A stretch of 64,000 nt of DNA. Origin: Roseburia sp. CAG:10041_57. Its GTDB lineage: Bacteria > Bacillota > Clostridia > Lachnospirales > Lachnospiraceae. The DNA is taken from assembly GCA_001916965.1 (NCBI GenBank), contig MNTL01000001.1:307636-371635 (forward strand), written 5' to 3'. Positions within the stretch are counted from its first letter, which is position 1, and the number at the start of each line of letters is the position of its first letter. The position numbers and the translations under genes are program-made. A model generated the notes under the pieces. It made no database searches. It was not told the origin of the DNA and worked only from the letters and a program-made list of their open reading frames with translations. Shown one piece after another: positions 41,315-50,388 of this stretch.

Positions 41315-42643
41315 ATGAACATTCAATTATCTGATCACTTTAACTATAAGAAACTTTTCTTATTCACTCTGCCATCAGTTGTTATGATGGTATTCACCTC
41401 TGTCTACTGTGTCGTAGATGGCTTCTTCGTGTCTAATTTTGCAGGGAAGACAGCTTTTGCCGCTATCAACCTGATCATGCCTTTTATCATGATACTCGGT
41501 GGTATCGGTTTCATGATTGGTACCGGTGGCAGTGCCCTGGTTTCCTATACACTCGGTACCGGGGATAAGGAAAAAGCTAACCGCTACTTCTCCATGATGG
41601 TGTACTTCACAATCCTGGCAGGTATACTTCTCACAGTACTTGGTATTATCTTCGTCCGTCCAATTGCAGAGCTGTTCGGTGCTGATGAGAGCATGATGGA
41701 TACCTGTGTCTTATATGGAAGAATCGTGATTGCTTTTAACGCAGCCTTCATGCTTCAGAACATCTTCCAGAGTTTCTTCGTTGTTGCCGAGAAGCCCCGC
41801 CTTGGGTTGATCGTCACTATAGCAGCCGGAGTTACCAATATGGTATTGGATGCTTTATTCGTCGGGGTATTCAAATGGGGCATTGTGGGTGCTGCGCTGG
41901 CTACAGGAATCAGTCAGTCTATCGGTGGACTTCTTCCTCTTCTTTATTTTGCTCTGCCTAACAATAGTCCGTTACAACTGACCAGAACCGGCTTCGAACT
42001 TGCTCCACTTTTAAAAGCCAGCAGTAATGGCTGCTCAGAGTTAATGAGTAATGTTGCTTCCTCACTGATTGGAATCGTGTACAATTACCAGCTCATGCGG
42101 TTAGGTGGTGAGAATGCAGTTGCTACCTATGGTGTGCTGATGTATATACAGTTCGTATTTATCGCTATTTTCATCGGTTATTCAGTTGGCAGCGCACCTA
42201 TCATCGGTTATCACTATGGCGCCGGTAATTTCAAAGAATTACAGAATATGCGTCGTAAGAGCCTGAAAATCATGAGTATCTCCGGTGTACTTATGGCAAT
42301 TCTTGGGTTTACACTGGCTCCTGTGATTTCAGCTATATTTGTCGGATATGATGCCGAACTGTTGTCTATGACAATTACAGCCTTCCGTATTTTCTCATTC
42401 TGTTTTGTACTGGCAGGCATCAACATCTTTACCTCGTCATTTTTTACAGCCTTGGGCAACGGTCCTATCTCTGCCGCAGTATCTTTCCTGCGTGTATTGG
42501 TATTCCAGTTGTCATCTGTATTGATTCTGCCTATTCTCTTCGGACTCAATGGTATCTGGTTAGCCAATATCGTTGCTGAGATATTCGCAGTTATTGTATC
42601 CATATCCTTCCTCATTGCCAAGAGGAAGCAATATCACTATTAA
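41315..42643 (+). CDS. MATE family efflux transporter (MarR-controlled)
   Basis: This 442-residue protein has about twelve membrane spans and a MATE start (LFLFTLPSVVMMVFTSVYCVVDGFFVSNFAG), IMILGGIGFMIGTGGSALVSY and a repeated second half (YNYQLMRLGGENAVATYGVL...). It resembles the MepA-like branch of MATE exporters, which in Staphylococcus is controlled by the MarR protein MepR. The neighbouring MarR gene makes a similar arrangement here likely. It ends 6 bp before a terminator. Confidence 0.9.
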   Translation: MNIQLSDHFNYKKLFLFTLPSVVMMVFTSVYCVVDGFFVSNFAGKTAFAAINLIMPFIMILGGIGFMIGTGGSALVSYTLGTGDKEKANRYFSMMVYFTILAGILLTVLGIIFVRPIAELFGADESMMDTCVLYGRIVIAFNAAFMLQNIFQSFFVVAEKPRLGLIVTIAAGVTNMVLDALFVGVFKWGIVGAALATGISQSIGGLLPLLYFALPNNSPLQLTRTGFELAPLLKASSNGCSELMSNVASSLIGIVYNYQLMRLGGENAVATYGVLMYIQFVFIAIFIGYSVGSAPIIGYHYGAGNFKELQNMRRKSLKIMSISGVLMAILGFTLAPVISAIFVGYDAELLSMTITAFRIFSFCFVLAGINIFTSSFFTALGNGPISAAVSFLRVLVFQLSSVLILPILFGLNGIWLANIVAEIFAVIVSISFLIAKRKQYHY

Positions 42644-42648
42644 TCATA

Positions 42649-42690
42649 AAAGTGCTGAATGGGATATATTCAAAATCCATTCAGCACTTT
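42649..42690. terminator. Bidirectional terminator after the MATE gene
   Basis: AAAGTGCTGAATGG and CCATTCAGCACTTT form a 14-bp perfect stem around 14 nt. T-rich DNA follows on the plus strand and A-rich DNA precedes. It separates the convergent MATE and ferredoxin genes. Confidence 0.85.
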
Positions 42691-42704
42691 CTTTATATAT
42701 GACA

Positions 42705-42989
42705 TTATTTTTTTATAGGTACAAATTTCGCCTGATTCATCAACGGATGCTCCAAGGTAATCGCACCCTTTCTTGGACAGACCATAACACAGGCGCCACA
42801 GTAATAGCACTCACCCGGATACATAACAACAGGTGGCTTACCCTTCTCCTGATTCGGCATCAGGATGTCGCACTGACAGGTATCTACACACCGGTTACAG
42901 CCAATGCACAGTTTTGGGTCATAATGTATCGGTCTGGTACTACACTCTACCGGTCTGACTGTGTATTCCTTTTTCTCATCATGCTTCAT
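42705..42989 (-). CDS. 4Fe-4S ferredoxin subunit (AprB-like)
   Basis: This ~94-residue protein has two [4Fe-4S] motifs: CIGCNRCVDTC then Q-C, and CYYCGACVMVCP. The layout, with a loop between the clusters, resembles the beta subunit of adenylylsulfate reductase and other small electron-transfer partners of FAD proteins. The start at 42989 has GGGAGG 9 nt upstream and overlaps the flavoprotein gene by 11 bp; the open frame upstream is inside that gene. It probably shuttles electrons to or from the flavoprotein encoded before it. Confidence 0.85.
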   Translation of the reverse strand: MKHDEKKEYTVRPVECSTRPIHYDPKLCIGCNRCVDTCQCDILMPNQEKGKPPVVMYPGECYYCGACVMVCPRKGAITLEHPLMNQAKFVPIKK

Positions 42990-44937
42990 GTGTCGGCACC
43001 TCCCCTGACGCAATATAATCTGCATTTCTCTTCTCGTATTCTGTCTTCAGATCACCGAAGAAATCAAGTGGCACCTCACGGCTGATGATCCTGCCATTTT
43101 CCTGGCGAAGCACGATATGCTTACCCTTGCCCTTTTCCTCAACAGCATCTGTATCTGTTCTGGCAAAACACAATGTCTCCGAGCTTTCCCTACGCAACAG
43201 GCAAGCCTGTAAAATAAGCTCTGCTACTGTAAGAATATCCAATACTTCATGGGTTCTCATCAGGTCATGCGGATTTGTACAGTATAATCTCGGAACGAAC
43301 TCCTTCTTATAGGTATCTAACAGATTTAAGCCTTCTTTCAAAAGGGCATTACATTTCACACCGCCGCAATAATTCTGCATTGCTTTGGATATTGCCATAT
43401 TCAGCTCTTTCCAGTTCATTCCTGCATCAGCATCCGCATAAAGCGGTGCGTAGAGCCTTTCTGCCTCTTCCTCAACCTGTTCCTTGTCATACTCGGCTAA
43501 CTCCAGTTCGCCTGCTGCCGCTGCTGCCTTTCTGCCTGCATAATAACCTGTGGCACATGCAAATCCGGCACAGTCAGAAGCATAGAGCTGATCGCCTGCT
43601 GCATAGATTCCTTCAATATTGGTCTTGAGATCCCAGTCATGCATGATACCGCCGGGTGCTCCGAACAGTTGTCTCTCCTGCTCCAGGAAATTAGCCGACT
43701 GCCATCCTGTTCCGTAGCTTTGCAGCATATGTTTTGATGAATCAAAGCCTCTTCTCGTATAATTCTCCAGAATAGGAATCTTGGTCTTGCCTTCCTCACC
43801 GACCATCATTCCCCAGATTACCCGTCTTTCTTCATCCGGCATACGGCTTAAATCTGCATAAAAAGGCAGCTTGTAGCCGCGCTTCATCAATTCGTCAAAA
43901 TCCAGTGTCTCCGGTCCGCGATACTCATACTTCGGATTGTCAATGACACCACCCTTCAAGAAGAACTTCTGTCCCTTTGCCGGCATATATCTCTCCAGAA
44001 CGGTCTTTAACTCCTTGCCATCTCTATCCACATACGGAATCTCCACACCTCTGGCATCCACCATAGTTGCTGCGTACCAGGTATTATGGTTGTTGCCCGC
44101 CCCATAAGGCGGGAAGCTTCTGCCTGCGGCTGAGAACTCTGCCCGGACAGACTTCTCCATCATGGTAAATTCCATACCTACACGATACCCCATGGCATGT
44201 CCACTTCCGATACTCTGCATCGGTCTGAACTCACACAGCCCTACAGTATCAGGATTGAAAAGCCATACCCTTGCTGGTCTTGACATGGTAAGCACCGTTG
44301 TCTTTGCCCTGAAAATCATGAATTTACCGGTTCTGACATTCATACCCATAGCACCGATACCGCGCTTCTTTCCATTTTCTATTGCAGTCAGCAGCGCAGT
44401 AGCTTCTGTTCTGTCATAAATCCTGACACCCAGTCTCTTCAATTCCTTCACTAGAGCCGGCTTAAATGTTGAGCCCCATACTCTCAATGTAAATTTATTC
44501 TTATAGTCATAGGCGAACATGAGCTTGGTCTTTTCATCCCGAAAGGCTGCCCCCTCGAACTCTCCTTCGGTATCTCTGACTTTTCCGCCAAAGGCTTCCA
44601 TATCGATCAGACGGTCATACCCTTCCCTGCATTCAATATAGTGGGCGATTCCGTTACTATAGCCATCCTGCTCATTCACATATGCCCATGCGATTTCTTC
44701 CGGCGTTACCTCAGAGCAGGGATTGGTACATGCTGACTCCCAGTGGTCAAATCCGGTTCCGGCTGAACCACTGTGCTCTGTATTGCCCTTTTCCACCAGA
44801 ATAACAGACTGTCCTCTTCTGGCTGCTGCAATGGCTGCATAACAGCCGGCAAGACCACCGCCCAGTACCAGCACATCACAGGAGGCTTCTTCTCTTTCAC
44901 CCAGTTCATTGCCATACGGCCAGTTATATGTTTCCAT
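42979..44937 (-). CDS. FAD-dependent oxidoreductase, fumarate reductase / AprA-like
   Basis: This ~652-residue flavoprotein has the FAD-binding loop CDVLVLGGGLAGCYAAIAAARRG, the acidic end VILVEKG, a GSAGTGFDHW segment and the late GIYAAGDQLYASDCAGFACATGYYAGR flavin motif. Overall it resembles the succinate dehydrogenase/fumarate reductase/AprA superfamily. No FMN-binding domain or secretion signal is present, so it is cytoplasmic. The substrate is unknown. The start at 44937 is the in-frame ATG; an out-of-frame ATG at 44945 lies better spaced from AAAGGA because of an 8-bp tandem duplication. It follows an Opp/Dpp importer in one operon, so the substrate may be imported with or from peptides. 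Confidence 0.82.
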   Translation of the reverse strand: METYNWPYGNELGEREEASCDVLVLGGGLAGCYAAIAAARRGQSVILVEKGNTEHSGSAGTGFDHWESACTNPCSEVTPEEIAWAYVNEQDGYSNGIAHYIECREGYDRLIDMEAFGGKVRDTEGEFEGAAFRDEKTKLMFAYDYKNKFTLRVWGSTFKPALVKELKRLGVRIYDRTEATALLTAIENGKKRGIGAMGMNVRTGKFMIFRAKTTVLTMSRPARVWLFNPDTVGLCEFRPMQSIGSGHAMGYRVGMEFTMMEKSVRAEFSAAGRSFPPYGAGNNHNTWYAATMVDARGVEIPYVDRDGKELKTVLERYMPAKGQKFFLKGGVIDNPKYEYRGPETLDFDELMKRGYKLPFYADLSRMPDEERRVIWGMMVGEEGKTKIPILENYTRRGFDSSKHMLQSYGTGWQSANFLEQERQLFGAPGGIMHDWDLKTNIEGIYAAGDQLYASDCAGFACATGYYAGRKAAAAAGELELAEYDKEQVEEEAERLYAPLYADADAGMNWKELNMAISKAMQNYCGGVKCNALLKEGLNLLDTYKKEFVPRLYCTNPHDLMRTHEVLDILTVAELILQACLLRRESSETLCFARTDTDAVEEKGKGKHIVLRQENGRIISREVPLDFFGDLKTEYEKRNADYIASGEVPTHEA

Positions 44938-44959
44938 GTTTCCATTATGTCCTTTCTCT

Positions 44960-45910
44960 TTATACATAAGGGCAGGCTGCCCAGTGCCCCTTAGATACTT
45001 CATGTAATTCCATGCTCTCCTCATGGCATTTCTCGCATGCCTTTGGACAACGTGCTGCGAAGCGGCATCCCGGTTTGGGATTGACTGGACTTGTTACCTC
45101 ACCCTGTAGAAGCTCCCTGCGTTTGTGACAGGATTCCACACTTGGAATCGGGATTGCCGCCAGCAATGCTTTGGTATAAGGATGCAGCGGATTGGCAAAA
45201 AGCTCCTGCGCACTTGCCTTTTCCACACATTTACCCAGATACATGACCATGATTTCATCAGAGATATGCTTTACCACAGACAGATCATGGGTAATGAACA
45301 TATAGGTCAGATTACGTTCTTCCTGCAAGTCCATTAACAGGTTCAGAATCTGCGCCTGTATGGACACATCCAATGCAGACACCGGTTCATCACATACAAT
45401 GAACTCCGGATTCAGGATCAACGCTCTTGCGATTCCTATACGCTGTCTTCTGCCGCCGTCCAGCTCATGTGGATAGGCAAAAGCCAAGCGTTCTGCCAGA
45501 CCTACTGTTTTCATGGCTTCCATGACCCGCTCTTCCTGCTCTGATTTATTATGGCAGATTTTATTAATGATAAGCGGTTCTGCAATCAACTGTTTCACTG
45601 TCATTCTGCCATTCAGGCTGGAATATGGGTCCTGAAAGATCATCTGCATCTTTGGCCTGATTTTACTCATTTCTCTCTTGGATGCCTTCACAACATCCTG
45701 TCCGTGGAACCAGATTTCACCAGATGTTGGCTCATTCAGGCGCAGGAGTGTCCGCCCCAGTGTGGATTTCCCACAACCGGATTCACCAACGACACCTAAT
45801 GTAGATGCCTCATTGATGGAAAAGCTGACATCATCTACTGCATGAAGACTGCCACCGGGAGTCTGGAAAAATTTCTTCAGATTCTGTACTTTTAACAATT
45901 CTTCACTCAT
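44960..45910 (-). CDS. oppF: Oligopeptide ABC transporter ATP-binding protein (OppF/DppF)
   Basis: This 316-residue ATPase has Walker A GESGCGKST, a signature region HELDGGRRQRIGIARAL, Walker B FIVCDEPVSALD and the switch His in FITHDLSVV. The C-terminal Cys-containing region (PGCRFAARCPKACEKC) is typical of Opp/Dpp ATPases, which often bind an iron-sulfur cluster. The LDGG signature replaces the common LSGG, as in a clade of DppF proteins. Its start overlaps the end of the oppD gene by one base. It works as a heterodimer with OppD. Confidence 0.92.
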   Translation of the reverse strand: MSEELLKVQNLKKFFQTPGGSLHAVDDVSFSINEASTLGVVGESGCGKSTLGRTLLRLNEPTSGEIWFHGQDVVKASKREMSKIRPKMQMIFQDPYSSLNGRMTVKQLIAEPLIINKICHNKSEQEERVMEAMKTVGLAERLAFAYPHELDGGRRQRIGIARALILNPEFIVCDEPVSALDVSIQAQILNLLMDLQEERNLTYMFITHDLSVVKHISDEIMVMYLGKCVEKASAQELFANPLHPYTKALLAAIPIPSVESCHKRRELLQGEVTSPVNPKPGCRFAARCPKACEKCHEESMELHEVSKGHWAACPYV

Positions 45911-46902
45911 TATGGCTCCTGCTCCTTTCTGTCTGCAATCTCACCTGTATAGAGGTGACAGCGGATAGAATGTCCACCCTCTTTAAAAACAGCAGGTTTC
46001 TTATGATGACAGACTTCGCATGCCTGCTTGCAACGGTCTGCAAACGCACATCCATCCGGCAGCTTCGTAGGGTCCGGCATCAAACCTTCAATCGGATGCA
46101 GTCTGCGTTCATTGTCCTCCAGATTAGGAATGGAACCAAACAACCCCTTCGTATACGGATGATGCTTTTCTCCTGTGAAAATGTCCTCCAGACTGCCATA
46201 TTCTACTGTCTCACCTGCATAAATGATTCCTACCTTGTCACAAGTCTCAGCTACAACGCCCAGATCATGTGTAATCATGATAACGGAAGTTCCATATTTC
46301 CTCTGTAAATCACAGATCATGGAAAGAATCTGCGCCTGAATCGTCACATCCAGAGCTGTTGTCGGCTCATCAGCAATCAAAAGGTCAGGATTGCAGACCA
46401 GTGCCATAGCGATTACGACTCTTTGTCTCATTCCACCTGAGAACTGATAAGGATAATCATTCTTACGTTCCTTGGGAATGCCAACCATTTGCAAAGTCTC
46501 TTCCACTCTATGTTCCATCTCTGCCTTGGACAGATTATCTGTATTATGCAGTTCCAACGCTTCCTCAATCTGACTGCCTACTGTCAATACCGGATTCAAT
46601 GCTGTCATAGGATCCTGAAAGATCATGGATATCTTATTACCACGGATTTTCTCAAACTCTTTATCTGACAGTTGTGTCAGTTCCTGTCCCTCAAATAAGA
46701 TACTGCCCTCTGTAATTCTGGCTGTTCTCTCCGGCAAAAGTCCCATGACTCCCAATGCCGTTGTTGTTTTACCGGCTCCTGTCTCTCCGACCAGACCTAC
46801 CGTTTCACCCTTCTCCATTTCCAGACTGATGCCATTGACTGCATATACTGTCTCCAGATCGGTTTTATATTGTATTTTTAAATCTTTGATTTCTAATACC
46901 AT
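45910..46902 (-). CDS. oppD: Oligopeptide ABC transporter ATP-binding protein (OppD/DppD)
   Basis: This 330-residue ATPase has Walker A GETGAGKTT, signature FSGGMRQRVVIAMAL, Walker B LLIADEPTTALD, switch MITHDLGVV and the C-terminal Cys region GCAFADRCKQACEVC of peptide importers. It partners OppF. It lies 12 bp after the permease gene. Confidence 0.93.
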   Translation of the reverse strand: MVLEIKDLKIQYKTDLETVYAVNGISLEMEKGETVGLVGETGAGKTTTALGVMGLLPERTARITEGSILFEGQELTQLSDKEFEKIRGNKISMIFQDPMTALNPVLTVGSQIEEALELHNTDNLSKAEMEHRVEETLQMVGIPKERKNDYPYQFSGGMRQRVVIAMALVCNPDLLIADEPTTALDVTIQAQILSMICDLQRKYGTSVIMITHDLGVVAETCDKVGIIYAGETVEYGSLEDIFTGEKHHPYTKGLFGSIPNLEDNERRLHPIEGLMPDPTKLPDGCAFADRCKQACEVCHHKKPAVFKEGGHSIRCHLYTGEIADRKEQEP

Positions 46903-46914
46903 CTGTCTCTCCTC

Positions 46915-47769
46915 CTAGTCTTTCAGCTTGGGATCTAATGCATCTGTCAATCCATCTCCCACCAGATTAAAGGACAAGGAAGACAGCAGAATGAAAATTC
47001 CAGGGAAAATCAACAGATAAAGAGAGGTAAACATATATTTCTGCGCATTGGACAATAATGCACCCCATTCTGGTGATGGCGGCTGGATACCCATACCGAT
47101 AAAGCTGAGACCTGCTGCTGATAAGATCATATCAGAGATAGCCATTGTCGTATTTACGATAATCGGTCCCATGGCATTAGGAAGTACATATTTAAAAATA
47201 ATTCTTGCATGGGACGCACCATAAGATCTGGCTGCTTCCACATAATCCTGCTCTGCAACTGTCAGCACAACAGAACGAATCAATCTGATATTACCGGGGA
47301 TACAGGATACTGTAATTGCAATGATGAGATTCTTCATATTGGAACCAAGTGCTGCCACAACCGCCAGAGACAGCAGAATAGGCGGTACACACATGAATAC
47401 ATCTGTAATTCTACAGATAATATTATCAACCATACCTCCAAAATATCCTGCACTTGCACCAAGGATTGCACCTGCAGCCAATGCCATCAGACTGGTAGAG
47501 ACACCGATTAACAGAGAATATCTGGAACCATGTATCACTCTTGCGAACAAATCTCTGCCAAGGTCATCTGTACCAAACCAGTGAGCTGCGCTGGGACCCT
47601 GCAAACGCTCTGACCCTACCTGTTCAATACATTTCTCATAGGGTACGATCACATCTGCAAATACAGCAATCAGTATAATAAATATCAATATGACAAGCCC
47701 TACCATAGCAGCTTTATTTTTCTTATATCTTCTCCAAATCTCAGGAAGCTGGGAATTTCTCTTAGTCAT
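46915..47769 (-). CDS. oppC: Oligopeptide ABC transporter permease (OppC/DppC)
   Basis: This 284-residue inner-membrane permease starts with a cytoplasmic basic stretch (LPEIWRRYKKNKAAMVGLVIL), has five to six spans and the GTDDLGRDLFARVIHGSRYSL motif of OppC-type proteins. The EAA loop (EAARSYGASHARIIFKYVLPN) contacts the ATPases. It overlaps the partner permease gene by 8 bp. Confidence 0.94.
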   Translation of the reverse strand: MTKRNSQLPEIWRRYKKNKAAMVGLVILIFIILIAVFADVIVPYEKCIEQVGSERLQGPSAAHWFGTDDLGRDLFARVIHGSRYSLLIGVSTSLMALAAGAILGASAGYFGGMVDNIICRITDVFMCVPPILLSLAVVAALGSNMKNLIIAITVSCIPGNIRLIRSVVLTVAEQDYVEAARSYGASHARIIFKYVLPNAMGPIIVNTTMAISDMILSAAGLSFIGMGIQPPSPEWGALLSNAQKYMFTSLYLLIFPGIFILLSSLSFNLVGDGLTDALDPKLKD

Positions 47770-48712
47770 TGCCCTTTCCTCCCTTCTTGTATTTATCCAT
47801 GATTCTTGGGTCGATCACCGCATACAAAATATCTACCAGCAAAATAATCAGGCTGAACAATACTGCCAGAAACAGAGTCGAACCCATGACCATAGGAATG
47901 TCCTTTTGCCTGATTGTCGTTGTGATCAAAGTACCCATACCCGGCATGGCAAATACAGTTTCCGCAATGATTGCGCCTCCAAGAGACGCACCGAAGCTCG
48001 TTCCCAATGTCGTAACGACAGGCATCAGTGCATTTCTAAGTGCATGCTTTATGATAATACGCTTCTTGGATGCACCTTTTGCCTTAGCTGTTCTGATATA
48101 CTCCTGCCTGATTGTCTCCAGCATGGCTGAACGTGTCAGACGAAGCAGCCCTGCCGCAGATGTCATAGATACAGTCAATGTAGGCAGAATAAAATTCTTC
48201 AGGCTCTCTGCGCCATAAGAAGGCAGCCAGCCAAGCTTCAATGAAAACAGCATCATCAGCATCAACCCAAGCCAGAAACCTGGAATACATGCAAATACCA
48301 GTGCCGTTACAACACAGATATGATCCAGTGCAGAATATTGCTTAACTGCAGAAATGATACCAAAACTGATGCCGATAATTGCTGATAATGACATGGAAAA
48401 AATCGTCAGCTTCAACGTATTGGGGAATTTTGCCATAATATCGTTAATAACCGGCTCTCTGGTCTGATAGGACACGCCCAGATTGAAATGCAGGACAATG
48501 TCTTTTATATAGGAAAAAAACCTGATAAGAAACGGTTTGTTATATCCAAACTGTTCATTCAGGGATGCGATGTCTTCCGGCTTAGCCGTTATTCCTAATA
48601 TGATGGTTCCGGGGTCTCCCGGTGTCAGCGACAAAATCGCAAACACCAGGAAAGCAACTCCAAGGAGCACCGGAATCATATATAATAATCTTTTCAATAT
48701 AAATTTGCCCAT
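47762..48712 (-). CDS. oppB: Oligopeptide ABC transporter permease (OppB/DppB)
   Basis: This 316-residue permease begins KFILKRLLYMIPVLLGVAFLVF, as most OppB/DppB proteins do. It has six spans, an EAA-like loop (RTAKAKGASKKRIIIKHALRN) and FGASLGGAIIAETVFAMPGMG, the conserved late motif. It follows the binding-protein gene by 19 bp and forms the channel with OppC. Confidence 0.94.
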   Translation of the reverse strand: MGKFILKRLLYMIPVLLGVAFLVFAILSLTPGDPGTIILGITAKPEDIASLNEQFGYNKPFLIRFFSYIKDIVLHFNLGVSYQTREPVINDIMAKFPNTLKLTIFSMSLSAIIGISFGIISAVKQYSALDHICVVTALVFACIPGFWLGLMLMMLFSLKLGWLPSYGAESLKNFILPTLTVSMTSAAGLLRLTRSAMLETIRQEYIRTAKAKGASKKRIIIKHALRNALMPVVTTLGTSFGASLGGAIIAETVFAMPGMGTLITTTIRQKDIPMVMGSTLFLAVLFSLIILLVDILYAVIDPRIMDKYKKGGKGND

Positions 48713-48731
48713 GGAACGTTAGTCCTTTCTC

Positions 48732-50276
48732 TTATTTCCAGGAGAAGTTATAGATAAAGTATGCACCTTCAAATGCAATCTCAGGTACATCAAGCGAATT
48801 GTTATATGCAAACAATTCCAGTGGATTGCCGATTACAGCGTAGATGGCTTCATCCTGTGCCTTGCTGAATGCCTGGTTGAACAGCTCTGTTCTCTTCTCA
48901 GTATCAGCTTCCTTCTGAGCCTGTGCAAACAGTTCATCCATCTCAGGGTCTGAATATCTTGCATTATTAGCCATACCGATATAATCAGTTGTAAATGCCA
49001 TTTCAAGACTCTGTGTATCACCATCCAGTGTCATGTTCAATGCTGTGATTGTATAGTTACCACTTGTCAGATCTCCGATAAAGGAGTTGAACTCTGCTAC
49101 TTTAATTGTTACATCCAGACCGATTGCTTTCAGATCGTTCTGGATAACTGCTGCCAGATTGGAATACTTCTCTGCTACTAACATTTCACCCAGATTATAA
49201 GGAGTCTCGATACCTGCCTCTGCCAGTAATGCTTTGGCTTTTTCTACATCATAGGTGTATTGAAGCTGTGAATCCTGATAACCCATACGAGTCTTAGCAC
49301 AGATATTGGAATTGACCTCAGCCTCGCCATCATAGCATACTGCAATGATATTCTCTCTGTTGAGCGCATAGTTGATTGCCTGACGTACTCTTACATCATT
49401 GAATGGCTCTTTCTCCAGATTCATACACACATAGGAAAAGGCGGAAGTATCTACCCTGGCAATTGTAATATTCTTACTAGCCTGAAGCTGTGAAATGCTG
49501 GCTGGCTCGATATCTGCAAAGTTAATCTCACCTGTCTGTAAAGCAACTGCCATTGTAGCTTCATCAGGAATGACCTCAAACTTCACATTCTTAATTGCAG
49601 CAACGCCTCTGTAATAACCGTCATATGCTTCCAGTGTGATGTCACTTCCCTTATTTCTGCCTACATATTTATATGGGCCTGTACCAACAGGTGAACTTAC
49701 GAAGTTATCAGCAGATGCTTCATAATAACTCTTAGATGCAATATGTACATTGCATACACCTAAAAGGAACGGAGAATATGGATATTCCAAGTGGCAGACA
49801 ACTGTTGTATCATCAGGTGTATCAACAGAAGCCAGACCATCTACTTCATAACCCTGATATTCTGACTGCTGATACATCTCAAGAGAAAACTTAACATCCT
49901 CAGAAGTCAACTTGCTTCCATCATGGAAAGTAACATCATCTCTCAAATGGAAAGTATAATCCAGACCGTCATCACTGATTTCGTAACTTTCTGCAATTCT
50001 TGGTTCCGGATCATGTGTTTCGTCAGGATTCATATACATCAATGTATCATAGATCTGATTCAGGATATTTAATTCTACTGTTGTTGAGAAATTAGCAGGA
50101 TGCAGTGTATCAATATCTGCATCTACTGCAATTACAATATCTGTTTTACCTGAGTTGGAAGAGCTCTCGCTCTGTGAACCGTTATCACCGGTTGTTGCAC
50201 TGTTTCCACAGGCAGCCATGCTGACTACCATACATGCTGCCAGAATAGCAGCGCCAATTTTTTTCATCTTTTTCAT
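48732..50276 (-). CDS. oppA: Peptide-binding lipoprotein (SBP_bac_5, OppA/DppA)
   Basis: This 514-residue precursor has a lipoprotein signal (AAILAACMVVSMAACGNSAT; lipid Cys near residue 23), then a Ser/Gly-rich linker and a family 5 solute-binding domain. Typical motifs are RIAESYEISDDGLDYTFHLRDDVTFHDG and VRQAINYALNRENIIAVCY. It delivers peptides, or possibly another ligand such as nickel, to OppBCDF. It follows the M42 aminopeptidase gene by 112 bp. Confidence 0.93.
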   Translation of the reverse strand: MKKMKKIGAAILAACMVVSMAACGNSATTGDNGSQSESSSNSGKTDIVIAVDADIDTLHPANFSTTVELNILNQIYDTLMYMNPDETHDPEPRIAESYEISDDGLDYTFHLRDDVTFHDGSKLTSEDVKFSLEMYQQSEYQGYEVDGLASVDTPDDTTVVCHLEYPYSPFLLGVCNVHIASKSYYEASADNFVSSPVGTGPYKYVGRNKGSDITLEAYDGYYRGVAAIKNVKFEVIPDEATMAVALQTGEINFADIEPASISQLQASKNITIARVDTSAFSYVCMNLEKEPFNDVRVRQAINYALNRENIIAVCYDGEAEVNSNICAKTRMGYQDSQLQYTYDVEKAKALLAEAGIETPYNLGEMLVAEKYSNLAAVIQNDLKAIGLDVTIKVAEFNSFIGDLTSGNYTITALNMTLDGDTQSLEMAFTTDYIGMANNARYSDPEMDELFAQAQKEADTEKRTELFNQAFSKAQDEAIYAVIGNPLELFAYNNSLDVPEIAFEGAYFIYNFSWK

Positions 50277-50319
50277 AGGTTTTCTACTCCTTCTATCTTT
50301 GCTAAAGAATGGAATGAAT

Positions 50320-50343
50320 TGTGCAGCTTAATAATGCTGCACA
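50320..50343 (-). other. Hairpin between the M42 gene and oppA
   Basis: TGTGCAGC and GCTGCACA form an 8-bp perfect stem with an 8-nt loop on the minus strand, within the 112-bp gap. No T-run follows, so it is more likely an mRNA processing or stability element, or a protein-binding dyad, than a terminator. Confidence 0.5.
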
Positions 50344-50388
50344 GTGCCGGTTTATGCATATATTAAAGCTGTACAATTCCTTTTGTAA

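Noticed and set aside
44706..44945. 79-codon frame at the start of the flavoprotein gene
   Set aside because: It is out of frame inside a recognised enzyme; kept only as a point about the duplicated start region.
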